Origin: Streptomyces sp. SID8352
GTDB lineage: Bacteria > Actinomycetota > Actinomycetes > Streptomycetales > Streptomycetaceae
Assembly: GCF_009862265.1 (NCBI RefSeq)
Contig: NZ_WWGX01000022.1
Location: forward strand, 219,551 to 283,550
Reading direction: 5' to 3'
DNA: 64,000 bases
In this document: in pieces, positions 15,884-24,910 of the stretch
How positions within the stretch are numbered: the stretch's first letter is position 1
Layout of the letters: each line of letters starts with the position of its first letter
The notes under the pieces: model-generated
Told to the model about the DNA's origin: nothing
Database searches by the model: none
Seen by the model: the letters and a program-made list of their open reading frames with translations, nothing else
Translations under genes and position numbers: made by a program

Positions 15884-17173
15884 GTGAGCACCCTCGCGCG
15901 CGCCCGCCGCCAGCTGGGCGCGCACCCCCTGGCCCTGGACACCGCCCTCGCGGCGGCCGTCCTGCTGTGCATGGTGGCCGGCTCCTTCGTCGACGCCCAC
16001 GGGTCCGACGGCGTCAACTGGAGCCTGCGCACCCCCGACGCCTTCAGCCTGGCCCTGATGACGGCCGGGGCCGCGGCCCTGGTGCTCCGCCGCCGGGCCC
16101 CGCTCGCCGTCCTCGCCGTCACCGGCTGCGTCTCCGTCGCCGAGAGCGTCACCGGCGGACCCCGCGCCCCCGTGGTGATGGCGGCCGTCGTCGCCCTGTT
16201 CACCGTCGCGACCCGCACCGACCGCACCACCACCCTGCGCGTAGGCCTGCTCACCATGACCGTGCTCACCGGCGCCGCCATGCTCGCCGGGCCGCTGCCC
16301 TGGTACGCCCAGGAGAACCTCGCCGTCTTCGCCTGGACCGGCATCGGCGCCACCGCCGGGGACGCCGTCCGCAGCCGCCGCGCCTTCGTGCAGGCCATCC
16401 GGGACCGCGCGGAGAAGGCCGAGCGCACCCGGGAGGAGGAGGCGCGCCGCCGGGTCGCCGAGGAGCGGCTGCGCATCGCCCGCGACCTGCACGACGTGGT
16501 CGCCCACCACATCGCCCTGGTCAACGTGCAGGCCGGGGTCGCCGCCCACGTCATGGACAAGCGGCCCGACCAGGCCAAGGAGGCCCTCGCCCATGTGCGC
16601 GAGGCCAGCCGCTCCGCGCTCAACGAACTGCGCGCCACCGTCGGCCTGCTGCGCCAGTCCGGCGACCCCGAGGCCCCCACCGAACCCGCGCCGGGACTGG
16701 ACCGGCTCGGCGAACTGGTCGCCACCTTCCACCACGCCGGACTGAGCGTCCAGGTGGCCCGCACCGACCAGGGCACCGCCCTGCCCACCGCCGTCGACCT
16801 GGCCGCCTACCGGGTCATCCAGGAGGCCCTGACCAACGTCCAGAAGCACGCCGGGCAGGGCGCCAGGGCCGAGGTCAGCGTGATCCGGGTGGGACCTGCC
16901 GTGGAGATCACCGTCATCGACGACGGTGCCCGCGCCGCCGCCCCGGCCCCCGCCGCCCCCGCGCCCCCGCCCGCCGCCCCCGGCCACGAACCGGCCTCCG
17001 CCGCCGGGCCGGGCGAGGGCCCCGGCGGCGGGCACGGCCTGCTGGGCATGCGCGAGCGGGTCACCGCCGTCCGCGGCACCCTCGCCACCGGCCCCCGCTA
17101 CGGGGGCGGGTTCCGGGTCCATGCGATCCTGCCCGTCACACACCGCACCGACGCCGCGGAGGACCCCGCATGA
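15884..17173 (+). CDS. NarL-type sensor histidine kinase (HisKA_3 class)
   Basis: The 429-residue protein has four or five N-terminal membrane helices (residues 15-165), a dimerisation domain with phospho-acceptor His203 (ARDLHDVVAHHIALVNVQAG), and an HATPase domain with N-box EALTNVQKHA and G-box GHGLLGMRERV. A proline/alanine/glycine-rich insertion of about 40 residues separates the N-box strand from the G2 box, which is unusual for the ATP lid. It should phosphorylate the regulator encoded next, which it overlaps by 4 bp (ATGA). The signal is unknown. Confidence 0.9.
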   Translation: MSTLARARRQLGAHPLALDTALAAAVLLCMVAGSFVDAHGSDGVNWSLRTPDAFSLALMTAGAAALVLRRRAPLAVLAVTGCVSVAESVTGGPRAPVVMAAVVALFTVATRTDRTTTLRVGLLTMTVLTGAAMLAGPLPWYAQENLAVFAWTGIGATAGDAVRSRRAFVQAIRDRAEKAERTREEEARRRVAEERLRIARDLHDVVAHHIALVNVQAGVAAHVMDKRPDQAKEALAHVREASRSALNELRATVGLLRQSGDPEAPTEPAPGLDRLGELVATFHHAGLSVQVARTDQGTALPTAVDLAAYRVIQEALTNVQKHAGQGARAEVSVIRVGPAVEITVIDDGARAAAPAPAAPAPPPAAPGHEPASAAGPGEGPGGGHGLLGMRERVTAVRGTLATGPRYGGGFRVHAILPVTHRTDAAEDPA

Positions 17174-17856
17174 CCATCCGTGTCCTGCTCGCCGACGACC
17201 AGGCGCTGCTGCGCAGCGCCTTCCGGGTGCTCGTCGACTCCGAGCCCGACATGGAGGTGGTGGGGGAGGCGTCCGACGGCGCGGAGGCGGCCCGGCTGGC
17301 CGCCGAGCGGCGCCCCGACGTGGTCCTCATGGACATCCGGATGCCCGGTACTGACGGCCTCGCCGCGACCCGTCTGATCAGTGCCGATCCGGAGCTGGCC
17401 CGGGTCCGCGTGGTCATCCTGACCACCTTCGAGGTCGACGACTACGTGGTGCGCTCGCTGCGCGCCGGGGCCTCCGGCTTCCTCGGCAAGGGCTCCGAGC
17501 CCGAGGAACTGCTGAACGCCATCCGGGTCGCCGCCGCCGGGGACGCGCTGCTCTCCCCGGCCGCCACCAAGGGCCTGATCGCCCGGTTCCTCGCCCAGGA
17601 GGGCACCGCGGACGACCCCGACCGCGACCCGGCCCGCGCCGAGCGGCTGGACTCGCTGACCGTGCGCGAGCGCGAGGTGCTGGTGCAGGTGGCCGGCGGG
17701 CTCTCCAACGACGAGATCGCCGAGCGGCTGGAAGTCAGCCCGCTGACCGTCAAGACGCACGTCAACCGGGCCATGGCCAAGCTCGGCGCCCGCGACCGGG
17801 CCCAACTCGTCGTCACGGCGTACGAGTCCGGACTGGTACGTCCAAGGGTGGAGTGA
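17170..17856 (+). CDS. NarL/LuxR-type response regulator
   Basis: The 228-residue product has a receiver domain with phospho-acceptor Asp55 (VVLMDIRMPG), acidic pair ADD near the start (LLADDQALL) and the conserved Lys in FLGKGSEPEEL, and a C-terminal LuxR helix-turn-helix (LTVREREVLVQVAGGLSND, then LEVSPLTVKTHVNRAMAKLG). It is translationally coupled to the kinase. The RND exporter gene 160 nt downstream is a plausible target, but a hairpin at 17862-17884 separates them. Confidence 0.92.
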   Translation: MTIRVLLADDQALLRSAFRVLVDSEPDMEVVGEASDGAEAARLAAERRPDVVLMDIRMPGTDGLAATRLISADPELARVRVVILTTFEVDDYVVRSLRAGASGFLGKGSEPEELLNAIRVAAAGDALLSPAATKGLIARFLAQEGTADDPDRDPARAERLDSLTVREREVLVQVAGGLSNDEIAERLEVSPLTVKTHVNRAMAKLGARDRAQLVVTAYESGLVRPRVE

Positions 17857-17861
17857 GCCGG

Positions 17862-17884
17862 CTCCGGGCGTACTGCGCCCGGAG
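17862..17884 (+). terminator. Hairpin after the response regulator gene
   Basis: CTCCGGGCG at 17862-17870 pairs perfectly with CGCCCGGAG at 17876-17884 around a 5-nt loop, six nt after the stop codon. It probably terminates the two-component operon. Confidence 0.6.
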
Positions 17885-18014
17885 TATGTCCCAGGTAAGG
17901 AAATTGCACCTGCGGTCTAGGGAACGGGCACCGGGCATGGACCAGGGTGGTGGAATGGGCGCGCCCGCTGTGTGCCCCGTCCTCCGCTCGGCCACAGAAG
18001 AGAGACCCTGATCC

Positions 18015-21000
18015 ATGTCCTGGCTGTCGAGATTCAGTCTGGCGCAACGGGCCCTGATCGGGCTGATGTCGGTCATAGCCCTGTTCTTCGGGGCGATCGC
18101 CATACCCCAGCTCAAGCAGCAGTTGCTCCCCACCATCGAACTGCCCATGGTGTCGGTGCTGGCGCCGTACCAGGGTGCCTCGCCCGACGTGGTCGAGAAG
18201 CAGGTCGTCCAGCCCCTGGAGGACATGCTCGAAGCCGTCGACGGCATCTCCGGCATCACCTCCACGGCCAGCGAGGGCAACGCCGTCATCATGGCGTCCT
18301 TCGACTACGGCAACGGCACCCAGCAGCTCGTGGCGGACGTCCAGCAGGCCGTCAACCGGGCCCGCCCGATGCTGCCGGAGGGAGTGGACCCGCAGGTCAT
18401 CTCCGGCTCGACGGACGACATCCCGACCGTCGTCCTCGCCGTCACCTCCGCCAAGGACCAGCAGGCCCTGGCGGACCAGCTCGACCGCTCGGTCGTCCCC
18501 GAGCTGAAGGGCATCGACGGCGTCGGCCAGGTCGTCATCGACGGGGTCCGCGACCTCCAGGTCGGCGTCACCCCCGACCGGGCGAAGCTCGCCAAGGCCG
18601 GGCTCGGCCCCCAGTCCCTCGCCCAGGCCCTCCAGGCCGGCGGTGCCACCGTCCCGGCCGGCTCCTTCGACGAGGACGGCGCCAACCGCACCGTCCGGGT
18701 CGGCGGCGGCTTCACCTCGTTGCGCCAGATCCAGGACCTGATGATCCCGGGCGAGGGCGGCCGCAAGCCGGTGCGCCTCGGTGACGTGGCCACCGTCGAG
18801 CAGCGCGAGGCCAGGGCCGACTCGCTCACCCGCACCGACGGCAGGCCGAGCCTGGCCGTCGCCGTGACCATGGACCACGACGGCAGCGCGGTCGCCATCT
18901 CGGAAGCCGTCCAGGACAAGCTGCCCGACCTGCGCAAGCGGCTCGGCTCCGGCGCGGAACTGACCGTCGTCAGCGACCAGGGCCCCGCCGTCTCCGAGGC
19001 GATCAGCGGGCTGACCACGGAGGGCGCCCTCGGCCTGGTCTTCGCGGTCCTCGTCATCCTGGTCTTCCTCGCCTCCATCCGCTCCACCCTGGTCACCGCC
19101 GTCTCCATCCCGCTGTCGGTGGTGCTGGCGCTGATCGTGCTGTGGACCCGCGACCTGTCGCTGAACATGCTGACGCTGGGCGCGCTGACCATCGCCATCG
19201 GCCGCGTCGTCGACGACTCGATCGTGGTCCTGGAGAACATCAAGCGGCACCTCGGCTACGGCGAGGAGCGCCAGGAGGCCATCCTCAAGGCCGTCCGCGA
19301 GGTGGCCGGCGCGGTCACCTCCTCCACGCTCACCACCGTCGCCGTCTTCCTGCCCATCGGCCTGACCGGCGGCATGGTGGGGGCGCTGTTCGGCTCCTTC
19401 AGCCTCACCGTCACCGCCGCGCTGCTGGCCTCACTGCTGGTGTCGCTGACGGTGGTCCCGGTGCTGTCGTACTGGTTCCTGCGCCCGCCCAAGGGCACCC
19501 CCGAGGACGCGGCCGAGGCCCGCCGCCTCGCGGAGGAGAAGGAGGCGCGCAGCCGCCTCCAGCGCCTCTACGTCCCCGTCCTGCGCTTCGCCACCCGGCG
19601 CCGGCTGACCAGCCTGGCCATCGCGGTCGTCGTCCTCCTCGGCACCTTCGGCATGGCGCCGCTGCTGAAGACGAACTTCTTCGACCCGGGCGAGCAGAAG
19701 GTCCTGAGCATCAAGCAGGAGCTGGAGCCGGGCGCCAGCCTGGCCGCGACCGACGAACAGGCCAAGAAGGTCGAGAAGCTGCTGGCCGGCACCGACGGCG
19801 TCAAGGACTACCAGGTCACCGTCGGCTCCTCCGGCTTCATGGCGGCCTTCGGCGGCGGCACCGACACCAACCAGGCCTCGTACCAGGTGATGCTGGAGGA
19901 CTCGGCCTCCTCCGGCGACGTGCGGGACCGCATCGAGGCCGGGCTCGCGAAGCTCGACGGCATCGGCACCACCACGGTCGCCTCCGGCGACGGCTTCGGC
20001 AGCCAGGACCTCAGCGTCGTCGTGAAGGCGGCCGACGCCGAGGTGCTCCGCAAGGCCGCCGAGCAGGTCCGCGAGGCGGTCGCCGGGCTCGACGACGTCA
20101 CCGACGTCAGCAGCGACCTGTCCCGCAGCGTGCCCCGGATCTCCGTCCGGACCAACGAGAAGGCCGCCGCGGCCGGCTTCACCGACCAGACGCTCGGGGC
20201 GGCCGTCGCCCAGGCGGTGCGCGGCACCCCGGTCGCCAAGGCGATGCTCGGCGACGCCGAGCGCGACGTCGTCATCGGCTCGGACCGCCCGGCCCGCACC
20301 ATGGCCGAGCTGAAGGCCCTGGACCTGGGCCCGGTCAAGCTCGGTGAGATCGCCACCGTCGAGCTGGTGGACGGACCCGTCTCGATGACCCGGATCGACG
20401 GCCAGCGCGCGGCGACCGTCACCGCCCGCCCGACCGGCGACAACACCGGCGCGGTCAGCGCCGACCTCCAGTCGAAGGTCGACGGGCTGGACCTGCCGGC
20501 CGGTGCCACCGCCGAGATCGGCGGCGTCAGCGCCGACCAGGACGACGCGTTCAAGAAGCTCGGCCTGGCCATGCTCGCGGCCATCGCCATCGTGTTCATG
20601 CTGCTGGTCGGCACCTTCCGGTCGCTGGCCCAGCCGCTGATCCTGCTGGTGTCCGTCCCGTTCGCGGCGACCGGTGCCATCGGCCTGCTGATCGTCACCG
20701 GCACTCCGATGGGCGTCCCGGCGATGATCGGCATGCTGATGCTGATCGGCATCGTGGTCACCAACGCCATCGTGCTGATCGACCTGATCAACCAGTACCG
20801 GGCACGGGGACACGGCATCGTCGAGGCGGTGATCGAGGGCGGCCGGCACCGGCTGCGGCCCATCCTGATGACGGCCCTGGCGACCATCTTCGCCCTGCTC
20901 CCGATGGCGCTCGGCGTGACCGGCGAGGGCGGCTTCATCGCGCAGCCGCTCGCCGTGGTGGTGATCGGCGGTCTGGTCACCTCGACGCTGCTGACGCTGC

Positions 21001-21146
21001 TGCTGGTCCCGACGCTCTACGCGATGCTGGAGCTGCGCAAGGAGCGCCGCCGCGACAAGCGCGCGGCCAAGCGGGAGGCGGCCGGGGGGAAGACCGGCCC
21101 GAGCCGGTCCGAGTCCTCGGACGACCCGGAGCCCGCGCAGGTCTGA
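18015..21146 (+). CDS. RND-family efflux transporter (AcrB/HAE1-like permease)
   Basis: A 1043-residue inner-membrane protein with the duplicated RND architecture: helix 1 at about 12-32, a large periplasmic-type porter loop (TIELPMVSVLAPYQGASPDV), helices 2-6 from about 335 (EGALGLVFAVLVILVFLASI; GRVVDDSIVVLENIKRHLGY), a second loop, and helices 8-12 (VFMLLVGTFRSLAQPLILLV; NAIVLIDLINQYRARG). The two aspartates in helix 4 (VVDD) fit the proton relay. Such pumps export drugs or lipids by proton antiport. No membrane-fusion partner gene lies nearby. No Shine-Dalgarno precedes the ATG. Confidence 0.9.
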   Translation: MSWLSRFSLAQRALIGLMSVIALFFGAIAIPQLKQQLLPTIELPMVSVLAPYQGASPDVVEKQVVQPLEDMLEAVDGISGITSTASEGNAVIMASFDYGNGTQQLVADVQQAVNRARPMLPEGVDPQVISGSTDDIPTVVLAVTSAKDQQALADQLDRSVVPELKGIDGVGQVVIDGVRDLQVGVTPDRAKLAKAGLGPQSLAQALQAGGATVPAGSFDEDGANRTVRVGGGFTSLRQIQDLMIPGEGGRKPVRLGDVATVEQREARADSLTRTDGRPSLAVAVTMDHDGSAVAISEAVQDKLPDLRKRLGSGAELTVVSDQGPAVSEAISGLTTEGALGLVFAVLVILVFLASIRSTLVTAVSIPLSVVLALIVLWTRDLSLNMLTLGALTIAIGRVVDDSIVVLENIKRHLGYGEERQEAILKAVREVAGAVTSSTLTTVAVFLPIGLTGGMVGALFGSFSLTVTAALLASLLVSLTVVPVLSYWFLRPPKGTPEDAAEARRLAEEKEARSRLQRLYVPVLRFATRRRLTSLAIAVVVLLGTFGMAPLLKTNFFDPGEQKVLSIKQELEPGASLAATDEQAKKVEKLLAGTDGVKDYQVTVGSSGFMAAFGGGTDTNQASYQVMLEDSASSGDVRDRIEAGLAKLDGIGTTTVASGDGFGSQDLSVVVKAADAEVLRKAAEQVREAVAGLDDVTDVSSDLSRSVPRISVRTNEKAAAAGFTDQTLGAAVAQAVRGTPVAKAMLGDAERDVVIGSDRPARTMAELKALDLGPVKLGEIATVELVDGPVSMTRIDGQRAATVTARPTGDNTGAVSADLQSKVDGLDLPAGATAEIGGVSADQDDAFKKLGLAMLAAIAIVFMLLVGTFRSLAQPLILLVSVPFAATGAIGLLIVTGTPMGVPAMIGMLMLIGIVVTNAIVLIDLINQYRARGHGIVEAVIEGGRHRLRPILMTALATIFALLPMALGVTGEGGFIAQPLAVVVIGGLVTSTLLTLLLVPTLYAMLELRKERRRDKRAAKREAAGGKTGPSRSESSDDPEPAQV

Positions 21147-21228
21147 CGGGCGGCACGGGTCCGGCGGGTTCCGCGGGTCACGCGGTCCGCCGGACCCGGC
21201 CGGACCGGTCACCGGACCACCGGGCACA

Positions 21229-21282
21229 GGAGAGGGCCCCCGCCCGGCACACCGCGAGGTGTACCGGGCGGGGGCCCTCTCC
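21229..21282. terminator. Strong bidirectional terminator between the RND gene and nadA
   Basis: GGAGAGGGCCCCCGCCCGG at 21229-21247 pairs perfectly over 19 bp with its complement at 21264-21282; the 16-nt loop itself contains CACC/GGTG. It lies between the convergent stop codons. Confidence 0.85.
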
Positions 21283-21445
21283 GTCGTCCGGCGGTCCCTC
21301 TCCTCGGGGCGGGGGGAGAGCGTCCGGCGGTCCTCGGGGGAGAGGGGCCCCGCCCCCCGCCGTGCCCGATGTCCGTCTGCCACCCGGCCGCACGGGCCCG
21401 GCCGGGCCCGCGCCCGGCCGCACACGCGCCCGGCGGGGCCGCCCG

Positions 21446-22630
21446 CTACGGCAGTGCCAGCATCCGCTCCAGCGCCAGCTTGGCGAACGCCTCTGTCTCC
21501 TTGTCGACCTCGATGCGGTTGACCGTGTTGCCGTCGGCCAGCGACTCCAGGGCCCACACGAGGTGCGGCAGGTCGATGCGGTTCATGGTCGAGCAGAAGC
21601 AGACCGTCCGGTCGAGGAAGGCGACCTCCTTGCCCTCGGGAGCGAAACGGTTCGCCAGCCGCCGGACGAGGTTCAGCTCGGTGCCGATGGCCCACTTGGA
21701 CCCGGCCGGGGCCGCCTCCAGCGCCTTGATGATGTACTCCGTGGAGCCCACCTCGTCCGCCGCCGCGACGACCTCGTGCCGGCACTCGGGGTGGACCAGC
21801 ACCCTGACGCCGGGTATGCGCTCGCGCACGTCCTTGACCGAGTCGAGGCTGAAGCGGCCGTGCACCGAGCAGTGGCCGCGCCACAGGATCATCCGGGCGT
21901 CGCGCAGTTCCTGGGTGGTGAGCCCGCCGTTCGGCCTGTGCGGGTTGTAGACGACGCAGTCCTCCAACGACATGCCCATGTCCCGCACCGCGGTGTTGCG
22001 GCCGAGGTGCTGGTCGGGCAGGAAGAGAACCTTCTCGCCCTGCTGGAAGGCCCACTCCAGGGCCCGCTGGGCGTTCGAGGAGGTGCAGATGGTGCCGCCG
22101 TGCCGGCCCGTGAACGCCTTGATGTCCGCGGAGGAGTTCATGTAGGAGACGGGCACGACCCGCTCGGCCACCCCCGCCTCGGTCAGCACGTCCCAGCACT
22201 CCGCGACCTGCTCGGCGGTGGCCATGTCGGCCATCGAACAGCCGGCGGCCAGGTCGGGCAGGACCACCTTCTGGTCGTCGGAGGTCAGGATGTCGGCCGA
22301 CTCCGCCATGAAGTGGACGCCGCAGAAGACGATGTACTCCGCCTCCGGGCGCGCGGCCGCCTCCCGGGCCAGCTTGAAGGAGTCGCCCGTGACGTCCGCG
22401 AACTGGATGACCTCGTCGCGCTGGTAGTGGTGGCCGAGGACGAAGACCTTGTCCCCGAGCCTCTCCTTGGCCGCCCGGGCGCGCGCGACCAGATCCGGGT
22501 CGGAGGGCGAGGGCAGGTCGCCGGGGCACTCCACGCCGCGCTCGCTCCTCGGATCGGCCTCCCGGCCGAGCAGCAGCAGGGCGAGGGGCGTCGGCTGTAC
22601 GTCGAGCTCCTGGGTTTGGGCGGTGGTCAC
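21446..22630 (-). CDS. nadA: Quinolinate synthase A
   Basis: A 394-residue [4Fe-4S] enzyme that condenses iminoaspartate with dihydroxyacetone phosphate to quinolinate in de novo NAD synthesis. Visible features are VFVLGHHYQRDEVIQFADVTGDSFKLA, the cluster-ligand region VFCGVHFMAES, LPDLAAGCSMADMA, and the C-terminal CFCSTM. GTG 22630 is preferred over GTG 22639 because AAAGGG lies 9 nt upstream of the former but abuts the latter. It is divergent from erpA; placing an Fe-S enzyme beside an Fe-S carrier gene may be functional (inference). No nadB or nadC is adjacent. Confidence 0.93.
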   Translation of the reverse strand: MTTAQTQELDVQPTPLALLLLGREADPRSERGVECPGDLPSPSDPDLVARARAAKERLGDKVFVLGHHYQRDEVIQFADVTGDSFKLAREAAARPEAEYIVFCGVHFMAESADILTSDDQKVVLPDLAAGCSMADMATAEQVAECWDVLTEAGVAERVVPVSYMNSSADIKAFTGRHGGTICTSSNAQRALEWAFQQGEKVLFLPDQHLGRNTAVRDMGMSLEDCVVYNPHRPNGGLTTQELRDARMILWRGHCSVHGRFSLDSVKDVRERIPGVRVLVHPECRHEVVAAADEVGSTEYIIKALEAAPAGSKWAIGTELNLVRRLANRFAPEGKEVAFLDRTVCFCSTMNRIDLPHLVWALESLADGNTVNRIEVDKETEAFAKLALERMLALP

Positions 22631-22682
22631 GACACGCACCCTTTCTACTTTTCGTCTAACTGACGCTATATATCATATCCGG

Positions 22683-22726
22683 TTCACGTCACTTTGACGA
22701 TGCCCATCATGTCGATGTGACGTGAA
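22683..22726. promoter_or_regulatory. Inverted repeat in the nadA-erpA divergent region
   Basis: TTCACGTCAC at 22683-22692 is repeated as the exact complement GTGACGTGAA at 22717-22726 with a 24-nt spacer. The flank 22667-22680 is unusually AT-rich (TATATATCATAT), a likely nadA promoter on the minus strand. The repeat sits where a regulator of both genes could bind; the protein is unknown. Confidence 0.45.
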
Positions 22727-22891
22727 TCCCGGCGCCGGAGCGGCTGTCCGCCTCCGGAGGCATGTGCGAGCATGAGGGAGAGGGCCGTGGGGAAGGACCC
22801 GGAGAACCCGGGGGCCGACCCGGAATGAATCCGGGGCCCCGCCGGTTGAAACGTCGGCAAGCAGTCTCCGTACAACCCGGGAGAGATGTAG

Positions 22892-23248
22892 ATGTCCGTA
22901 TCGGACGAGACCACCACCGTCACCGACGGCATCATCCTGACCGACGCCGCCGCGGCCAAGGTCAAGGCCCTGCTCGACCAGGAAGGCCGTGACGACCTCG
23001 CGCTGCGCGTCGCCGTCCAGCCCGGTGGCTGCTCCGGCCTCCGCTACCAGCTCTTCTTCGACGAGCGCTCGCTCGACGGCGACGTGGTGAAGGACTTCGA
23101 CGGGGTCAAGGTCGTCACCGACCGCATGAGCGCCCCGTACCTGGGCGGAGCCACCGTCGACTTCGTCGACACCATCGAGAAGCAGGGCTTCACCATCGAC
23201 AACCCGAACGCGACGGGCTCCTGCGCCTGCGGCGACTCGTTCAACTAG
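22892..23248 (+). CDS. erpA: A-type iron-sulfur cluster insertion protein
   Basis: The 118-residue HesB/IscA-type protein carries the three cluster-binding cysteines Cys47 (QPGGCSGLRYQL), Cys111 and Cys113 (GSCACGDSFN). A-type carriers deliver Fe-S clusters to apoproteins; ErpA homologues are often essential for respiration and isoprenoid synthesis. GGGAGAG precedes the ATG by about seven nt. It is divergent from nadA and followed by a strong terminator. Acidic N-terminus, no membrane segment. Confidence 0.92.
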   Translation: MSVSDETTTVTDGIILTDAAAAKVKALLDQEGRDDLALRVAVQPGGCSGLRYQLFFDERSLDGDVVKDFDGVKVVTDRMSAPYLGGATVDFVDTIEKQGFTIDNPNATGSCACGDSFN

Positions 23249-23313
23249 CGGGCCCCGGCGGCCGGCCCGGCCCCGGGCACCGTCCGCCGGTCCGCGTCGC
23301 GCACCGGACCCGC

Positions 23314-23371
23314 GCACGAGGGCGGCGGCCCCGGAGGAATCCGATTCCTCCCGGGGCCGCCGCCCTCGTGC
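23314..23371. terminator. Very long perfect-stem terminator after erpA
   Basis: A 28-bp arm at 23314-23341 (starting GCACGAGGGCGGCGGCCCCG) pairs with 23343-23371 with one bulged base and essentially no loop. It serves erpA and the convergent membrane-protein gene. Confidence 0.85.
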
Positions 23372-23383
23372 CGTCCGCGCGGG

Positions 23384-24910
23384 TCAGCGGGCCTCGGCCG
23401 GGAGCCGGGCCCCCGGCTTGTGCGGCGGCACGGGAGCGCCGTCGGAGCCCACCACGCCGCGGTCGCCCAGCGGCCGGTCCAGCGTCACCGTCCGCGTGTA
23501 CTCCCTGGCGACCAGGATGCACGCCCCGCCCGGCCGCGGAGTCTCGGTCACGGTGACCGTCACCCGCCGGTCGTCGGCCCGCGCCGCCGCCGCGTAGTCC
23601 GCGCAGACCCCGCCGATGAAGTGCACCGTCAGCTCGCTGCCCTCGGCGGTGTAGCCGGTCACCTGCACCCCGCGCGGCGAGGCCGGTGCCGCGGGCTCCG
23701 CCGGGGTCGTCTCCGGTTCCCCGGAGGGCGCCGTCCCGGCGCCGGCCGGGGGCGCCAGGTGCGAGGGCTCGACCGCCGGGTACGTCACCGTGAACGTGTT
23801 CTCCGTGCCCGCCGTCCGCACCTGGTACAGCCAGGACGGCACCAGGGCCTGCCGCCCCCGCACCGAGTGCGCGGCCAGCCCGAACACCGCTTCCTCCACG
23901 GTGACCGTCCGCTCGTCCGGCACCGCCGCCGGGGGCGCGCACGGCGGCCGCGTCCCCTCCCGCAGCGGCACCGGCTCCGCACAACTGCCGGAGTCCGGTG
24001 CGGCGGCGCCCTGCGCGTTCAGCAGTTCCAGCGTCCGCTCGGCGTTCAGCACCGGGTAGGTGTCCGCCTCGGCCGGCGCCTTCAGCCGTCCGCTGCCGCC
24101 GACCACCTCGCCCAGGGGACCGACGACGACGCCGGTCGTCCAGCCGTACGTGGGCAGCCCGCCCACCTCGGGCTCGACGTTCACCACTCGCCGGGCCCCC
24201 ATGAGCTGGCTCGCGTCCACCGCGGCGCCCTCCTGGCCCACCGCCTCCAGCACCGGGGCCGCCGCTCGCACCGCCGCCCCCTCGCCCACCGGGGTCCCGC
24301 CGGTCGAGGGCGCCTTGCAGACGGGGCCCGTGCCGCAGTTGTCGGTGCCGGGGGCGTGGCGCTGGAAGGTCCAGAAGCCGGGTGCCTCCACGTTCACGGT
24401 GAGCAGGGGGCCGAAACCGTCCCCGGAGGTGCCCACCTTCCACGCGCCGCCCTGCACCCGGGGGGTGCCCTCCACCCCGAGGGCCCCGGCCAGCCGGGCC
24501 ACCTCGGCCGCGGTGACGTCCTCCCGCGCCGCGTACACCGGGGCCGAGCGGGGGCCGCCGGGGAGCGGACGGGCGGCGCGGTAGACGACGCCGCGCGGGT
24601 CGGGTTCGCCGGGCGCGATGCCGGGGCCGCTGCCGCCGCCTTCGGCCGCGGCGGTGCCGTCCGCGGGGGCGGCGAGGTCGTCCAGGGCCAGGGGCTCGGG
24701 GGCGCTCCGGGAGGCGCCGGGGGCCCTGCCGCCGTCCGGTCCGCCGCCGGAGGACGTCGCGGCCAGGACCGCGCCGCCGCCCCCGATCAGCAGGACCGCG
24801 GCGGCGACGGAGACGGCGGCGACCCCGGGGGAGCGCCGCCGCGCGGCACGTCCGGTGCCGGACCCGGCGTCCCGGGTGGCGTCGTCGTTGTCGGGTCGCT
24901 CGCTGTTCAC
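23384..24910 (-). CDS. Membrane-anchored extracytoplasmic protein of unknown function
   Basis: The 508-residue protein has a hydrophilic N-terminus of about 25 residues, one membrane helix (PGVAAVSVAAAVLLIGGGGAVL), a low-complexity linker, then a large extracytoplasmic part with motifs WKVGTSGDGFGPLLTVNVEA, FWTFQRHAPGTDNC and PSWLYQVRTAGTENTFTVTYPA. I do not recognise a catalytic motif. Cysteines in the outer part could pair. The GTG at 24910 has AAGGAG at 24918-24923, 7 nt upstream. I recall Streptomyces homologues annotated only as conserved membrane proteins. Confidence 0.75.
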   Translation of the reverse strand: MNSERPDNDDATRDAGSGTGRAARRRSPGVAAVSVAAAVLLIGGGGAVLAATSSGGGPDGGRAPGASRSAPEPLALDDLAAPADGTAAAEGGGSGPGIAPGEPDPRGVVYRAARPLPGGPRSAPVYAAREDVTAAEVARLAGALGVEGTPRVQGGAWKVGTSGDGFGPLLTVNVEAPGFWTFQRHAPGTDNCGTGPVCKAPSTGGTPVGEGAAVRAAAPVLEAVGQEGAAVDASQLMGARRVVNVEPEVGGLPTYGWTTGVVVGPLGEVVGGSGRLKAPAEADTYPVLNAERTLELLNAQGAAAPDSGSCAEPVPLREGTRPPCAPPAAVPDERTVTVEEAVFGLAAHSVRGRQALVPSWLYQVRTAGTENTFTVTYPAVEPSHLAPPAGAGTAPSGEPETTPAEPAAPASPRGVQVTGYTAEGSELTVHFIGGVCADYAAAARADDRRVTVTVTETPRPGGACILVAREYTRTVTLDRPLGDRGVVGSDGAPVPPHKPGARLPAEAR

